A stretch of 64,000 nt of DNA from UBA3495 sp964629875 (GCA_964629875.1 CAZVRK010000005.1:1-64000), one strand, 5' to 3'. Shown: positions 8,643 through 16,849, numbered from the stretch's first letter. Program-made: numbers and translations. The notes: generated by a model from the sequence alone, not told the origin.

Positions 8643-8852
8643 ATGGGATTGTTTGATGTTAAATCCAAATTGGCAGGATTCGGGTTAGTATCTGTGGTAA
8701 TAAGCACCCTGCATTTCTTTGAGGATGCGGCGCTCGTTATATTGGGAAGGTATACAACGATAAATATATGGATTGCGATCCTTGCAGGAGTTGCTTTCAG
8801 TATATGTGTTGCGGGGATTTTTAAATTGCCATTCGTAAAACGGATGATGTAA
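8643..8852 (+). CDS. Small two-helix membrane protein, unknown
   Basis: About 69 residues, with two hydrophobic segments (about residues 10-32 and 40-62) separated by a short loop G-R-Y-T-T-I-N and a basic C-terminus K-R-M-M. The ATG at 8634 is possible, but AGGATG 8-13 bases upstream supports the second ATG at 8643. No family recognised. It stands alone between the dehydratase (divergent) and the DUF1330 gene. Confidence 0.55.
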   Translation: MGLFDVKSKLAGFGLVSVVISTLHFFEDAALVILGRYTTINIWIAILAGVAFSICVAGIFKLPFVKRMM

Positions 8853-8930
8853 TAAATATTCGGGGATATTGATGGATATTAATTTCTTTAAATATAGCTT
8901 TTATAGATAGTCTGATTGCAGGAGTATAGG

Positions 8931-9236
8931 ATGCCAAAAACTTACGCGATAGCACATGTAACTTTTACTGACCGAGAAGCCTTCATGTCTGATTACGCTT
9001 CGAAAGTTGGAGGTATAGTGGCTGCTTATGGAGGGCGTTTTCTGGTCCGCGCGGGTGAAGTCTCGTATTCGGAAGGAGAATCGTTAGGGGATATTTCTGT
9101 AGTTATAGAATTTCCTGATCGTGAATCAGCACATGCTTGGAACAATAGCGAGGAATATAGGAGCATAGTACCTATTCGTCTTCAAAACAGTATGACTAAT
9201 TTCATAATAATCGATGGAGTTCTTGACGTTTCATAA
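8931..9236 (+). CDS. DUF1330 dimeric ferredoxin-like fold protein
   Basis: A 101-residue protein with the DUF1330 pattern: Y-A-I-A-H-V-T-F-T-D near the start, Y-G-G-R-F-L-V-R-A-G-E in the middle, and V-V-I-E-F-P-D-R-E-S-A-H-A-W at the core. This is a dimeric alpha/beta-barrel fold close to EthD and ABM monooxygenases; the role is unknown. The start is ATG 8931 with AGGAG and TAGG upstream, not the TTG at 8916. No signal peptide. Confidence 0.85.
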   Translation: MPKTYAIAHVTFTDREAFMSDYASKVGGIVAAYGGRFLVRAGEVSYSEGESLGDISVVIEFPDRESAHAWNNSEEYRSIVPIRLQNSMTNFIIIDGVLDVS

Positions 9237-9378
9237 GGAAGACAGTGCCATAGTGATCCCAAGGATTTGTGTTCGTGTAAATCTTCTTGGTTATTGACAT
9301 TATGACCGGTTGGTGACATGGTTAGGTCGTTCGATATCACACGTAATTAACATCTATCTATCAGGAGGGTGAAACATT

Positions 9379-9975
9379 ATGCCTTGGTTGAAAATGGTAG
9401 ATCCGAGTACTGTGAGTGGGTACGTGAAAGAGGTTTTCGACGGTTTTGTGCAGCGTAGGGGAAAAGTTCCGAGCTTGTCTCAAGTTCTGGCTAATCGCCC
9501 TGAAGTCCTACGGGGTCGTGAGACATTAAGAAATGCTGTTAGCGATGGTGCTACTACGCTAGGCCTGCGTAGAGAGGAAATGTTAAATTATTTTGGATCG
9601 ATGATGGGACAATGCACCGGTTGAGTATTGAATCACGGAGCGTTGCTTCGTAAGCAGTCGAACGATGATCAGGAATTAGTTTTAGAGATCGGTAGGGACT
9701 ATGCTTCTTCTAGACTCGAAGAGCAAGACAAAGTTATGTTAGCGTTTGCCGAAAAGCTTACGTTTAATCATACAGAGATGGACAGGGATGATATTGAGTC
9801 ATTGAAGGCAGTAGGGTTTAGTGACGAGAATATTTTAGACATAATAGCATCTGTGGCTTATAGGAATTTCAGCAACCGCTTGAACATAGCAATAGGGTTG
9901 GATGAAGATGTTACTGAGGGAGATCAGGATTTGCTTGATATAGCCAAATCGGGACACTCAATGAGTATGGTATAA
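9379..9975 (+). CDS. AhpD/CMD-family protein with in-frame TGA, probable selenoprotein
   Basis: Two same-frame ORFs (9379-9624 and from 9625) form one 198-residue carboxymuconolactone-decarboxylase/AhpD-like protein if TGA 9622-9624 is decoded as selenocysteine. The centre then reads Glu67-x11-Cys79-Thr-Gly-Sec82-x3-His86. AhpD has Glu118-x11-Cys130-x2-Cys133-x3-His137, so the spacing is identical and TGA replaces exactly the second redox Cys. AhpD-like proteins reduce peroxiredoxins or peroxides through this thiol pair. Ribosome site AGGAGGG precedes ATG. A hairpin starts 11 bases after the TGA. A terminator-like hairpin follows the gene. The alternative is a broken Cys gene, but both halves are intact and in frame. 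No selA, selB, selC or selD lies in this window. Confidence 0.83.
9625..9651 (+). promoter_or_regulatory. Candidate bacterial SECIS hairpin
   Basis: Directly after TGA 9622-9624, bases 9635-9641 (ACGGAGC) pair with 9645-9651 (GCTTCGT), seven pairs including one G-U, closing a GTT loop at 9642-9644. Bacterial SECIS elements lie within the reading frame, with the apical loop about 16-37 bases after the UGA and a G among the first loop bases. Here the distance is 17 bases and the first loop base is G. SelB binding is inferred. Confidence 0.65.
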
Positions 9976-9998
9976 AGGGTCAACGGGTTACAGGGAAT

Positions 9999-10036
9999 AT
10001 GAGCAGAGGCCTCCGATTTCGGAGGCCTCTGCTCAT
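9999..10036 (+). terminator. Perfect 17-bp hairpin downstream of the AhpD-like gene
   Basis: The arms 9999-10015 (ATGAGCAGAGGCCTCCG) and 10020-10036 are perfectly complementary around an ATTT loop, 24 bases after the stop codon. GC-rich and strong, but the following bases AGGATAATG give no U-tract. It probably ends transcription or protects the 3' end. It also separates the AhpD-like gene from the MFS gene. Confidence 0.6.
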
Positions 10037-10075
10037 AGGATAATGAGACAACAATGAACATAAGCAATTGTACTA

Positions 10076-11386
10076 ATGAATTTATCTTTACCTAGGGTTC
10101 ATTACGCCTGGATAATCATTGCTCTATCCATCCTCCTATATCTAAGTGGGGGATCCATTACTAATGCTTTTGGGGTCGTAATATTACCACTTCAAGCAGA
10201 AATGGGATGGAGTCAAGGATCTATTACATTGGCTTATGGTATAGCCATGTTGTTAAGCGCTGTCGTATCCCCATACTTAGGTATGGCAACTGATAGGTAT
10301 GGTAGTAGATCGGTTTTGTTTGTAGCTGTACTCTGTTTTTTCATCGGGACTGCTCTATCTGCCATGGCGTCAGAAGTATGGCAGATTTATATTTCATATG
10401 GAATTTTTCTAGGAATAACACAGAGTTGTTTAAATGTAACTTTAATAACAACAGCAACATATTGGTTTAGGGAGAAGTTGGGTCTCGGTATTGGACTGTT
10501 ACAGTTTGCCCAAGGGATAGGTCCAGCGGGTACAACTATGCTGATCGGGTTATTACTAGCTGTGTTTGATTGGCGGTTTGCTTTTTGGACCTTGTGTATT
10601 GGTTGTACGTTATCAATGAGTACCATGGTCATGTTCTTGAGAACTAGGCCGTCAGATATAGGTAAAGAACCATACGGCGGATCAGATGATTCGATTGTGA
10701 CTAGGCAATTCTCCAAGGAAATCAATAAGCTTAGAGACAAAGTACGGGCTGCTTCCATACAGTCGACATCTTCATTCTGGAAATTGGTTATCGTCCACTA
10801 CTTGGGATGTTTGTCGCACGCGATAGTAATTGTTTACATTATCCCAATTGCTGTCTTGGCGGGAGTGGACCCGGTAGCCGCTGCGGGAGTACTGAGCACT
10901 CTGGCGTTGGTTAGTGGTTTTACAAGATTTTTGACACCTATTATCGCTGAGAGATGGGGTGCTAAAGAGACGATGGCCATCATGTACGTACTCCAGGGTA
11001 TTCCAATTTTACTGCTATTTTGGACTAACGATACGTGGGCTTTCTATGCTTTTGCAGTTCTGTTTGGTATAGGTTACGGTGGTGAAGGTTCTGCATTTCC
11101 AATAATTAACCGGAGATACTTTGGAGAAGGTTCATTGGGTAGGTCTTTTGGGTGGCAGTTGTGTGGTGCCCAAATAGGTATGGCTACCGGAGGGTGGATT
11201 GGCGGAATACTGTTTAGTATCTTCGGAGATTACATTATTACTATAGGTATCGCGGTTGCAGCGAGCTTGTTGGGATCTGTTGTGATAATGACTATGGATA
11301 ATACGGATCGAGTGCTCATAGAAGAATGGGAGCTTAATCTTCCTCAGTATGCCAGGTCAGAAGGGCTTCTTCCCGGGACATCTTAG
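10076..11386 (+). CDS. MFS transporter, monocarboxylate/oxalate-antiporter-like
   Basis: A 436-residue permease with about twelve hydrophobic helices. The loop after helix 2 carries D-R-Y-G-S-R (MFS motif A), and W-S-Q-G-S-I-T-L-A-Y-G in the first half is typical of the MCT/OFA-like branch that moves small organic acids. A basic/acidic central loop (about 200-235) separates the halves. Substrate unknown. It follows the AhpD-like gene but a strong hairpin stands between, and it converges on the DapA-like gene 9 bases downstream. Confidence 0.88.
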   Translation: MNLSLPRVHYAWIIIALSILLYLSGGSITNAFGVVILPLQAEMGWSQGSITLAYGIAMLLSAVVSPYLGMATDRYGSRSVLFVAVLCFFIGTALSAMASEVWQIYISYGIFLGITQSCLNVTLITTATYWFREKLGLGIGLLQFAQGIGPAGTTMLIGLLLAVFDWRFAFWTLCIGCTLSMSTMVMFLRTRPSDIGKEPYGGSDDSIVTRQFSKEINKLRDKVRAASIQSTSSFWKLVIVHYLGCLSHAIVIVYIIPIAVLAGVDPVAAAGVLSTLALVSGFTRFLTPIIAERWGAKETMAIMYVLQGIPILLLFWTNDTWAFYAFAVLFGIGYGGEGSAFPIINRRYFGEGSLGRSFGWQLCGAQIGMATGGWIGGILFSIFGDYIITIGIAVAASLLGSVVIMTMDNTDRVLIEEWELNLPQYARSEGLLPGTS

Positions 11387-11395
11387 GCTTTTGAC

Positions 11396-12307
11396 TTAGA
11401 TTCCCCAGTGTAATGCAATTGGTGAATACTGCTTGGCAAGTTTCAATAACCCTTTACGTATCTCGTCGGATAATGGAGGTACTGGATGTCTGCACATATC
11501 GGATTCGATCACTCTTCCTTCTTTCATGATCGTCTTGGCAGCTCTGAATCCACACTGTTTGTTTTCGTAATTTATTAAGGGTAGTATCTTATTATATTGG
11601 GTTGAGGCCTCAGTGTGATTTCCTGACAAGTACGATGATACTATCGGCTTGATCAGATCAGGAATCATAGATGATGGCATGTTGCCTGTTGCTCCAGCTT
11701 CTAGGTCTGCGATTAAAGTTATAGCTTCTTCTCCGTCAAAAGGCCCTTTTATATATCTCTGCCCGCTATCAATAAGTTGGCGTAATTTAGAAGCTGCCTG
11801 GGGGGATTCTATTTTGAAGCAACTGACGTGTTCTAGTTCGGTTGCCATCTTTAATAGTAAATCCACTGGCAGATCTATTCCTGATATTGGGGCATCTTGT
11901 ACCATAATTGGTATTCCTACGTTTGATACTGCAGCAAATTGTTGAAATATTTGGTCAGGAGAGCCACGTAGTGAGGCCCCGTGATATGGAGGCATCATCA
12001 TTACCATTTCTGCTCCTAGAGACTGAGCCTCTTCTGCACGATGGACTACTATATCAGTCGAGAAATGGCTGATGGTAACAATAGTTGGTATCCGTCCGTT
12101 GATGTGATTCAGACATAGTTCTGTAAGAACTTTACGCTCCTCATCTGACAACAGGAATTGTTCGGAATAATTGGCTAGTATGCATACTCCATCGACTCCT
12201 TGGTCTACGATACAATCCAGCACTCGTTTCATGCTTTCAAGATCAAGCAGGCCCGATTCAGCGAATGGGGTTGGGGCTACCGGCCAAACTCCCTCATATT
12301 GTGACAT
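11396..12307 (-). CDS. DapA-family aldolase/lyase lacking the DHDPS Tyr
   Basis: A 303-residue TIM-barrel of the dihydrodipicolinate synthase / N-acetylneuraminate lyase family. The Schiff-base Lys165 is seen in S-C-F-K-I-E-S. The family G-T-T-G-E segment is A-N-Y-S-E (45-49), and the catalytic Tyr of the Y-N-x-P motif is replaced by Gln137 in V-Q-D-A-P. So true lysine-pathway DapA activity is unlikely; a catabolic aldolase or hydratase-aldolase acting on another 2-oxo acid is more likely (inference). Convergent with the MFS transporter, and cytoplasmic. Confidence 0.85.
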   Translation of the reverse strand: MSQYEGVWPVAPTPFAESGLLDLESMKRVLDCIVDQGVDGVCILANYSEQFLLSDEERKVLTELCLNHINGRIPTIVTISHFSTDIVVHRAEEAQSLGAEMVMMMPPYHGASLRGSPDQIFQQFAAVSNVGIPIMVQDAPISGIDLPVDLLLKMATELEHVSCFKIESPQAASKLRQLIDSGQRYIKGPFDGEEAITLIADLEAGATGNMPSSMIPDLIKPIVSSYLSGNHTEASTQYNKILPLINYENKQCGFRAAKTIMKEGRVIESDMCRHPVPPLSDEIRKGLLKLAKQYSPIALHWGI

Positions 12308-12462
12308 ATATAACCTATAGTAATTCTGATACGCTTTATTCGATTGTGTAATGGTGAAACTATATCATTAGAGTACGATATCTCGATACTAGATTTCGTG
12401 CTTAAATTCCCTTGGCATCGCTACTTAATTTTACGGTTTTACTCAAACTGCCTGATTTTTGT

Positions 12463-12753
12463 CTAATTCGACTCTAATTCATCTTCATATTCTAAAGCTA
12501 TAGATGGACGCTCTATAGGGAACGATTCAACATTAGAATTGAATAATTCTTGGCAATCAGTTTTTCTAACCCAGTTCCTACCAGAAAGGTTATAAACTTT
12601 TAATGTGTTAGCCATTTCGTAAGCTTTTCTCTGACTGACATGAAAGAACCTCATTACATAATCGGGGAAGGGTTCATATCCATCTGGTTTGATTGTATGT
12701 CCTTCTTGCCTGAGCATTCGAGCTATTCCGGAACCTTTAATTTTCCTTGCCAT
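12463..12753 (-). CDS. Small unknown protein, possible mobile-element DNA-binding protein
   Basis: A 96-residue ORF, basic at the N-terminus (M-A-R-K-I-K-G) and acidic at the C-terminus (E-Y-E-D-E-L-E-S-N). The segment V-S-Q-R-K-A-Y-E-M-A-N followed by L-S-G-R-N-W-V-R-K-T-D looks like a winged-helix or excisionase/MerR-like recognition region, but no family is recognised with confidence. It lies 70 bases downstream of the recombinase remnant on the same strand, so it may be cargo or a control gene left by the same element. Confidence 0.45.
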   Translation of the reverse strand: MARKIKGSGIARMLRQEGHTIKPDGYEPFPDYVMRFFHVSQRKAYEMANTLKVYNLSGRNWVRKTDCQELFNSNVESFPIERPSIALEYEDELESN

Positions 12754-12822
12754 GCTTAAACCCTATTATTTAATTCACCTGTGCTAACAGATTTTAGCAC
12801 TTTATATTTATATGTTGCTGTA

Positions 12823-12960
12823 TTAAGCAACCATTTGTTTGCTAATATCGGGCTCCTCATCTGTTTCAGTTATCCCCGTGGCATAAATTGTGAGGAGCAT
12901 TGTTGTATCTGTGTGTCCTAACCAATCAGCGACTCTAATAGTTGTCCGGGCATACAGAAG
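12823..12960 (-). pseudogene. Tyrosine recombinase/integrase C-terminal remnant
   Basis: Minus-strand translation gives 45 residues ending at TAA 12823-12825. They include T-I-R-V-A-D-W-L-G-H-T-D and then T-M-L-L-T-I-Y-A-T-G. This is the end of a phage-type integrase: the L-G-H box His and the nucleophile Tyr are both recognisable. Further upstream the same frame hits stops, and a different frame around 12961-12990 gives only a vague L-x-x-H-A box, so the gene is truncated and frameshifted. No start codon or catalytic Arg region is seen. Confidence 0.72.
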
Positions 12961-13006
12961 CAAAATATTTTCTTAGCATGTGTAGATAGAGTTTTATTCA
13001 ACCGTT

Positions 13007-13056
13007 TTGCAAAGTTATGCAAGTCTATGCAAACGCATGCAAATGTATGACACTAG
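13007..13056 (+). repeat. Five tandem 10-bp iterons with TGCAAA core
   Basis: Consecutive 10-mers TTGCAAAGTT, ATGCAAGTCT, ATGCAAACGC, ATGCAAATGT and ATGACACTAG, the last degenerate. The period equals one helical turn, so a protein could bind all copies on one face. Next to a recombinase remnant they may be arm-type integrase or excisionase sites. An operator for a nearby gene is the alternative. Confidence 0.6.
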
Positions 13057-13194
13057 TTAGATTCGCCGGTTATACGATTGTGTAGTGGCGGAACTTATCA
13101 TTGAAACATGAGATTAGGCTATTGCGGTATTATTGAAAATACAAAAAGAGTAGCTAATCTGATGAATGGATACATACCATTTTGTAAGGAAGAT

Positions 13195-13485
13195 ATGAAT
13201 AGTACTAAAAGGGTATCAATATTTATTTCAGTTCTATTGGTGTGGCTGGCAAGTCTTTATATTGCTACCCAATGGGGTATTTCGCTAGAGCATAATAAGA
13301 CTGAAAAGGATCAAATAATTGTAGAAACCCGCAAATCGTTAGCGGTATGTGAAGATGCTTTGATGCGTAGGACTGGTTATGAAGCCGGATTTATGAAGGG
13401 TGAATTCTTGCGCACGCAAGAAATGGTAGCTTGGGTCGCGCAAAGTCTTGAAGAAGCAAAGAAGGATATAGAAAAACATTGTTGA
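13195..13485 (+). CDS. Membrane-anchored small helical protein, unknown
   Basis: About 96 residues from ATG 13195, which has TAAGGA four bases upstream; an ATG at 13108 in the same frame has no ribosome site. Residues 7-28 are a hydrophobic anchor, followed by a charged, mostly helical domain with R-R-T-G-Y-E-A-G-F-M-K-G-E-F and a Glu/Lys-rich end K-D-I-E-K-H-C. It probably faces outward or remains as a signal-anchored protein. No family recognised. It lies between the mobile-element scar and the ADH gene. Confidence 0.5.
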   Translation: MNSTKRVSIFISVLLVWLASLYIATQWGISLEHNKTEKDQIIVETRKSLAVCEDALMRRTGYEAGFMKGEFLRTQEMVAWVAQSLEEAKKDIEKHC

Positions 13486-13561
13486 AGGTGCTAGAAATAG
13501 TCACATTAGCTATTCGGGTGAGTCTTAAGGCAATCTGTGAGTGAAGAGAGGTATATTAAGA

Positions 13562-14593
13562 ATGAGAGCAATGGTTCTAAAAGGCTTTAATGAACCACTG
13601 GTAGAAGAATCAGTACCGGACCCCATTTTTGATGAAGACGAAATACTAATCAAGGTACAAGCTAATGGCTTATGTGCTACGGATCTGAAAATCCAGACTG
13701 GAACGGTTCCGACAGTGTCTTTACCTCATGTTCAAGGGCACGAAGTCTCTGGCGAAGTATTATCTGTTGGGGCCAAGGTGCCACATTTATCAGTAGGCGA
13801 CAGAGTTACAGTATACCCGACAAGGAGTTGTGGGTTTTGTAATTATTGTCGATTAGGTTTGGAAAACTACTGCTCTGATGCTCCACGTACTGGTTTTGAA
13901 TTGGATGGTGGATTTAGTGAATATATGAAGGTGTTAGGGCGTAATGCAGTCAAAATATCTAGTGATGTTCCTTTTGAGTTGGCAGCAATAATACCTGATG
14001 CTATGGCCACCGCATACCACTCCTTAGTACAGAAAGCCAAGACGCAAGTTGGCGAGACTGTAGCGGTGATAGGATTAGGTGGTTTAGGTATCCATACCGT
14101 TCAGCTTGCTTCTGTCTTGGGAGCTCGGGTTATAGCTATCGATGTGGTCCCTGAAAAAATTGCTGCTGCGCAAAGTTACGGAGCTGATGAAGTCATTAAT
14201 GCTGCTAGCGAAGACACTATCACACGTGTAATGGAATTGACCGGAGGATCCGGTGCTGATGTAGTTGTAGAAGGAGTAGGGGGGGAAGTAGTTCCTAGAG
14301 TGTTAGGTGATTGTTTCAAGATACTCAGACTAGGTGGCAGATTGGTGGTTATGGGTTATGCTTATGGGAAAGATCTGACTGTCGATACTGCAGAGCTAAT
14401 ATATGGACAGTGGAACGTCATAGGAACTAGAGCATCTACTCTTCAAGATGTGGTTGAAACAGTAAAATTAGTAGAGCAAGGACTTTTGAAGCCGGTGGTA
14501 TCCAAGACCTTCAACCTGTTGGATGCGAATGATGCTTTGCAGATGCTGCAAGATTCTCCACCCTTGGGCAGGATAGTTTTAACACCTTTTTAA
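13562..14593 (+). CDS. Zinc-dependent alcohol dehydrogenase (MDR family)
   Basis: A 343-residue medium-chain dehydrogenase. Catalytic zinc: Cys in G-L-C-A-T-D and His-Glu in Q-G-H-E. Structural zinc: C-x2-C-x2-C-x7-C in C-G-F-C-N-Y-C-R. The Rossmann motif is I-G-L-G-G-L-G, followed by I-A-I-D for NAD preference. It oxidises an alcohol or polyol. ATG 13562 with AGAGG upstream is preferred to GTG 13541. It precedes the dihydroxyphthalate-decarboxylase-like gene by 47 bases on the same strand, which suggests one catabolic operon running to about 16.8 kb. Confidence 0.92.
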   Translation: MRAMVLKGFNEPLVEESVPDPIFDEDEILIKVQANGLCATDLKIQTGTVPTVSLPHVQGHEVSGEVLSVGAKVPHLSVGDRVTVYPTRSCGFCNYCRLGLENYCSDAPRTGFELDGGFSEYMKVLGRNAVKISSDVPFELAAIIPDAMATAYHSLVQKAKTQVGETVAVIGLGGLGIHTVQLASVLGARVIAIDVVPEKIAAAQSYGADEVINAASEDTITRVMELTGGSGADVVVEGVGGEVVPRVLGDCFKILRLGGRLVVMGYAYGKDLTVDTAELIYGQWNVIGTRASTLQDVVETVKLVEQGLLKPVVSKTFNLLDANDALQMLQDSPPLGRIVLTPF

Positions 14594-14640
14594 TCTACTG
14601 TTTGTTAAATCTTATTACTCTGGTAGGAGAATGTGTCTAA

Positions 14641-15564
14641 ATGAAAACTTTAAATCTCAGCACTGCAGTCGGCAATTATGGGCATACACGGCCTCTAAAA
14701 GATGGGTCAATATCCTCGTCAAATATCAGCTTAGATCATAAAGAAATTACACCCGTTGTTAGTATATTTCGTAGAATGGTTAGAGGTCTTGAGTTTGATG
14801 TATCAGAGATGGCCCTCTCCACATATTTGTGCGCAAAAGCGCATGGTAAACCGTTTACGGGAATACCAATATTTCTTACTCGAAGCTTTTATCATGCGGG
14901 TCTGTTATATAACCGGAAGTCGGGTATCAAATCAGTGTCCGATTTATCTGGCAGGCGTATAGGCGTTCGGGGATATACCGTGACTCCAGGTGTGTGGACT
15001 AGAGCTATGCTGGAGACTGTTTATGGCGTTGACCTGGATTCTGTGACCTGGGTTCTGTCCGGAGATGAGCATGTAGCTGAGTATATTCCGCCTGGTAATG
15101 TGATAAGTTCTTCCAATACTAATCTGATGGATATGTTAATTGCGGGAGAGATTGATGTTGCTATAGGTGCTGGAAATACTGATTCTCAGGATATACAGCC
15201 TCTTTTCCATGACCCTGAACAATCTGACAGGGGATGGTTTGAAGACACAGGGCTGTATCCGATAAGTCATATGCTTGTAATTAGAGATGAAATCTTGCAA
15301 GCTAACCCATTGGTGGCAGGACAGTTGTTTGATTTATTCTCCGAAGCTAAGGATGAATATCTTGCTTTTCTGGATAATGGGAATGAACTCAGCCCACAAG
15401 ATTATGAAATGCTAAACTTTAAGGATATTGTAGGTGGGGATCCTATCCCTTACGGACTTGAAAGCTCTCGAAATACGTTGGAAGCTTTTATAGGCTTTAA
15501 TGTCAGGCAAGGTGTGATATCTCAACCAGTCCCGGTAGATAGTTTGTTTGCTCATGTGGTATGA
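14641..15564 (+). CDS. 4,5-dihydroxyphthalate decarboxylase-like protein
   Basis: A 307-residue protein close in pattern to Pht5-type decarboxylases: an N-terminal A-V-G-N-Y-G-H-T-R-P-L, then R-G-L-E-F-D-V-S-E-M-A-L-S-T-Y, I-P-I-F-L-T-R-S-F-Y-H, and L-S-G-R-R-I-G-V-R-G-Y. The fold is that of periplasmic binding protein type 2, but there is no signal peptide, so it is a cytoplasmic enzyme rather than a transporter subunit. It likely decarboxylates an aromatic or pseudo-aromatic acid; the substrate is not determined. The neighbouring amidohydrolase-2 protein fits an aromatic-acid route (inference). Confidence 0.82.
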   Translation: MKTLNLSTAVGNYGHTRPLKDGSISSSNISLDHKEITPVVSIFRRMVRGLEFDVSEMALSTYLCAKAHGKPFTGIPIFLTRSFYHAGLLYNRKSGIKSVSDLSGRRIGVRGYTVTPGVWTRAMLETVYGVDLDSVTWVLSGDEHVAEYIPPGNVISSSNTNLMDMLIAGEIDVAIGAGNTDSQDIQPLFHDPEQSDRGWFEDTGLYPISHMLVIRDEILQANPLVAGQLFDLFSEAKDEYLAFLDNGNELSPQDYEMLNFKDIVGGDPIPYGLESSRNTLEAFIGFNVRQGVISQPVPVDSLFAHVV

Positions 15565-15605
15565 AATTTTATGCAAATAAGTTTGTAAGTTAGGCAATAT
15601 TAGTA

Positions 15606-15998
15606 ATGTCTTGTAAGTATTCGATAATTATTGGAGCTTTGTTAGGGTTAACAAGCGTGATAATGGGAGCTTTTGGCGCACATTATCTAGAATCGTTTTT
15701 AAGTTCTGAAGCTATTAGTATTTTTGAGACAGGGGCACGGTTTCAAATGTACCACGCTTTGTTGTTAATAATAATTGGCTTGATGCAGGGTAATTGGCCG
15801 TCACGTCTTTTGACTGTTACTACAATATTTATCTCAGTGGGGATTCTAATATTCTCCGGTAGCTTGTACGTAATTGCTCTATCTGGGATTAGTATTATCG
15901 GAGCAATTACACCACTAGGTGGACTTAGCTTAATAATCGGTTGGGCGCTACTGATTTTATCGGCTGCTCTTGTTATAAAGAGCCGGCCAGTAGTTTGA
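15606..15998 (+). CDS. DUF423 membrane protein
   Basis: A 130-residue integral membrane protein with four hydrophobic segments. Family marks: G-A-F-G-A-H near helix 1, the E-T-G-A-R-F-Q-M-Y-H-A-L motif, and S-G-S-L-Y-V-I-A-L-S-G then I-T-P-L-G-G. Function of DUF423 (YgdD-like) is unknown. It sits in the same direction between the decarboxylase-like and amidohydrolase genes with short gaps (41 and 32 bases). Confidence 0.9.
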   Translation: MSCKYSIIIGALLGLTSVIMGAFGAHYLESFLSSEAISIFETGARFQMYHALLLIIIGLMQGNWPSRLLTVTTIFISVGILIFSGSLYVIALSGISIIGAITPLGGLSLIIGWALLILSAALVIKSRPVV

Positions 15999-16030
15999 TA
16001 TTCTAGATTTTGTAATATGAGAGGACATTT

Positions 16031-16849
16031 ATGTTGATAGTTGATTCACAGGTACATATCTGGTCACAAGGTTTGCCGGGTAACAAGGCACATCGACAAA
16101 TCACTTCCTATTCCATGGAAGATTTGTTGTCTGAAATGGATGAAGGAGGAGTCGATGCGGCGATAATACATCCTCCTGGTTGGGATCCAGATTCCAATCA
16201 GGTGGCCATAGATGCAGCCACTAGATTTCCCGATAGGCTCGCTATACTGGGGAATTTTCCGCTTGATCAGGAGAGCAGTCGGGACTTGGTTAATAGCTGG
16301 AACAGTCAAACAGGAATGCTTGGGTTGCGATTTGCATTAAACCAACCTCATCAGAGTACTTGGCCAACGGATGGAACCATGGATTGGCTCTGGCCAGCTG
16401 CCGACGGTGCCGGATTACCTGTTGGCTTAGCGGCTGCTAACTTTATGCCTGTGGTAGCAAATGTGGCAGAGCAGTATCCCAACCTTAAATTAATCGTCGA
16501 TCATATGGGCCGCGGGTCGGGTCTCGTAGACGATGCCGCATGGGAGACCTTGCCGCAGCTATTAGATTTGGCCAAATTTCCGAATGTTGCTGTAAAAGCA
16601 AGCGGCGCGCCAAGTTATTCGAGTCAGTCATATCCATATCCAAATATCCATGACCATCTTCATAGAATATATGACGCGTTCGGACCTGATAGGATGTTTT
16701 GGGGCACTGATATAACTCGTATGCCTTGCACTTGGAAAGAGTGTGTAAGCTTGTTCACAGAAGAATTATCTTGGCTAACTGAGGATGATAAAGAACTAAT
16801 TATGGGTCGAGCTTTGTGTAAATGGGTAGGTTGGGACTTGGGGAATTAA
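16031..16849 (+). CDS. Amidohydrolase family 2 (TIM-barrel) protein
   Basis: A 272-residue metal-dependent hydrolase of the amidohydrolase-2 type. Visible are D-S-Q-V-H-I-W at the start (the usual D-x-H-x-H/W site), A-I-I-H-P-P-G, I-V-D-H-M-G in the middle and W-G-T-D-I-T-R-M at the end, the last Asp being a typical catalytic/metal residue. Family members decarboxylate or hydrolyse aromatic and lactone substrates (ACMSD, PDC lactonase). Starts at ATG 16031 with GAGAGG upstream. Last gene of the set beginning with the ADH at 13562. Confidence 0.88.
   Translation: MLIVDSQVHIWSQGLPGNKAHRQITSYSMEDLLSEMDEGGVDAAIIHPPGWDPDSNQVAIDAATRFPDRLAILGNFPLDQESSRDLVNSWNSQTGMLGLRFALNQPHQSTWPTDGTMDWLWPAADGAGLPVGLAAANFMPVVANVAEQYPNLKLIVDHMGRGSGLVDDAAWETLPQLLDLAKFPNVAVKASGAPSYSSQSYPYPNIHDHLHRIYDAFGPDRMFWGTDITRMPCTWKECVSLFTEELSWLTEDDKELIMGRALCKWVGWDLGN

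Larger units (their letters stand above)
12754..13194. other. Gene-poor stretch with mobile-element scar
   Basis: About 440 bases without an intact gene. It holds the tyrosine-recombinase remnant (12823-12960) and five 10-bp iterated repeats (13007-13056). A short open stretch from 13108 to the following gene has no convincing ribosome site, so I do not count it as coding. Confidence 0.6.

Noticed and set aside
9622..9628. Two separate genes or a nonsense mutation in the AhpD-like gene
   Set aside because: Both halves stay in one frame, the TGA falls exactly on the second redox Cys position, and a SECIS-like hairpin follows. A broken gene would not be expected to meet all three conditions.
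13007..13056. CRISPR array
   Set aside because: The units are 10 bp and adjacent without spacers; this is iteron-like, not repeat-spacer.
13108..13194. N-terminal extension of the 13195 gene
   Set aside because: Open frame but no ribosome site; the downstream ATG has AAGGA and starts right before the membrane helix.
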